Of a stretch of 60,678 nucleotides of DNA, positions 59,804 through 60,678 are shown one piece after another. Under the pieces are notes generated by a model. The model had not been told where the DNA came from, did no database searches, and saw nothing but the letters and a program-made list of their open reading frames with translations. Origin of the DNA: Methylophaga sp. (GTDB taxonomy: Bacteria > Pseudomonadota > Gammaproteobacteria > Nitrosococcales > Methylophagaceae); assembly GCA_011053005.1 (NCBI GenBank), contig DRHW01000044.1, positions 1-60,678 of the forward strand. Direction: 5' to 3'. Positions within the stretch are counted from its first letter, which is position 1. Every line of letters begins with the position of its first letter. The translations under genes and the position numbers were made by a program.

Positions 59804-60678
59804 ATGTTTAAAACCATCTTTATCAACCGCTTTCAAATCAATACGACTTCATATACATGGTTCATCATTGTTGTTGTCACGTTAACACTCTGTGGACTTG
59901 TCGTCAGTATCATGAGCTTGATCTTTAATGGTGCAGTGACTGTTGACTATCTCATTACAGGTCTCGTTATTTCAATACTGCTGATTCCTGTCATTGGCAA
60001 TATCAAACTATTTTTTCATAACAAGCTATCTGATGCTAGCCTTAAAAACGAGCTTACACTCACTCAAACTATTCTTGATAAAAGCAAAACAGCCTTTTTT
60101 AGAATAAGTCGAACCGGCGAAGTACTCTACGTAAATGACTACGCCTGCCACTCATTAGGATATAGTAAAGATGAATTAATTGGCATGTATCCTTGGCAGT
60201 TTGATCCTGATTTTAAAGCAAGCGATTGGCCTGCAGTGTGGGACACTATCATTCAAGATGGAATAATCAATATTGAAACACGGCATCGCCGTAAAGACGG
60301 CAGTATTTTTGATGTCGATGTAACGGGACATTACATTTCAGTCAACGATGAAGAATTTAGTTTTACATTAGTACAGGACATTTCAGAACGAAAACAAGCG
60401 GAAACCTTATTGCGCCAAAAAGAAGGTTATCAACGTGCATTGCTGGATAATTTTTCTTTTAATGTTTGGTTTAAAGATACTGAAAGTCGATTTCTTGCAG
60501 TCAATCAGACACTTGCAGATACGCTAGGCTACCCAGACAAAGACAGCTTAATAGGTAAAAATGACTTTGATATTGCAACACCTGAATTGGCTGAACATTA
60601 CCGTAAAGATGATCTGGAGGTGATGACATCTAGAAACCAAAAAACCGTTCAAGAATCATTTAAAGGTACATCTCGTGA
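59804..60678 (+). CDS. membrane-anchored PAS-domain sensor protein (3' end cut by window)
   Basis: I translated about 291 codons from the ATG at 59804. Two N-terminal membrane helices ('WFIIVVVTLTLCGLVVSIMS', 'YLITGLVISILLIPVIGNIK'), then PAS1 at about 85-190 ('AFFRISRTGEVLYVNDYACH', 'RRKDGSIFDVDVTGHYISV', 'VQDISERKQAE') and the start of PAS2 ('VWFKDTESRFLAVNQTLADT', 'LIGKNDFDIATPELAEHYRK'). The output domain lies beyond the window; a GGDEF/EAL enzyme or a hybrid kinase are the usual options. The window also holds a LapD c-di-GMP receptor, which makes the former attractive but unproven. Confidence 0.85.
   Translation, partial: MFKTIFINRFQINTTSYTWFIIVVVTLTLCGLVVSIMSLIFNGAVTVDYLITGLVISILLIPVIGNIKLFFHNKLSDASLKNELTLTQTILDKSKTAFFRISRTGEVLYVNDYACHSLGYSKDELIGMYPWQFDPDFKASDWPAVWDTIIQDGIINIETRHRRKDGSIFDVDVTGHYISVNDEEFSFTLVQDISERKQAETLLRQKEGYQRALLDNFSFNVWFKDTESRFLAVNQTLADTLGYPDKDSLIGKNDFDIATPELAEHYRKDDLEVMTSRNQKTVQESFKGTSR

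Overview
The window is ordinary chromosomal DNA of an AT-rich gammaproteobacterium. Many genes are close matches to E. coli housekeeping families: rlmL, yhbY, hrpA, cmoA, cmoB, tsaB, yoaA, darP, rapA, dbpA, ycjX, ycjF, nhaA and nhaR. A formaldehyde-activating-enzyme (Fae) homologue and a small c-type cytochrome of the kind that serves PQQ alcohol dehydrogenases point to a methylotroph. Together with NhaA/NhaR and the AT-rich composition this suggests a marine Methylophaga-like organism. That assignment is inference. I see no rRNA, tRNA, CRISPR array, insertion sequence or prophage.

Layout. 1-7.5 kb: truncated rlmL, then yhbY, a nitroreductase, a secreted pentapeptide-repeat protein and hrpA. 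7.5-10 kb: a SulP anion transporter coupled to a tandem universal stress protein. 10-14.4 kb: a membrane-anchored protein, then lapD and lapG (c-di-GMP control of adhesin proteolysis) and a small secreted protein. 14.4-16.8 kb: tsaB-cmoA-cmoB, which modify the tRNA anticodon loop. 16.9-21.5 kb: an unlisted 40-residue membrane protein, a DUF3010 protein, and an operon ending in yoaA with lemA and a GIDE-domain protein carrying an EF-hand. 21.6-24.4 kb: the Fae homologue, truncated haemoglobin, CinA-like protein and AEC transporter. 24.5-30.7 kb: cytochrome c, a PepSY-like protein and a PhoP/PhoQ-type two-component pair, then darP, an exported methyltransferase-like protein, a TVP38-type membrane protein and a PAP2 phosphatase.

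31.1-39.2 kb is the most interesting stretch: ten same-strand genes that overlap or lie within 8 bp. They encode a thermostable-haemolysin/GNAT-like protein, an acyl-activating ligase, a haem-oxygenase-like diiron oxidase candidate, an SDR, a TPR protein, a response regulator, a histidine kinase, a cupredoxin-like protein, an FTR1 iron permease and a putative outer-membrane protein. It reads as a small-molecule biosynthesis, sensing and iron-supply cassette of unknown product.

39.3-47.6 kb: a TolC-family protein, nhaR-nhaA, and an RND pump with its adaptor. 47.8-60.7 kb: an NdvB-type GH17-GT2 beta-glucan synthase, rapA, dbpA, a Bcr/CflA exporter, the ycjX-ycjF operon with a third membrane protein, and the start of a PAS sensor protein cut by the window edge. 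Regulatory DNA of note: a PhoP-box-like direct repeat before the cytochrome gene, a dyad inside the spacer of the ndvB promoter, paired repeats before nhaR, and two palindromes upstream of sulP.
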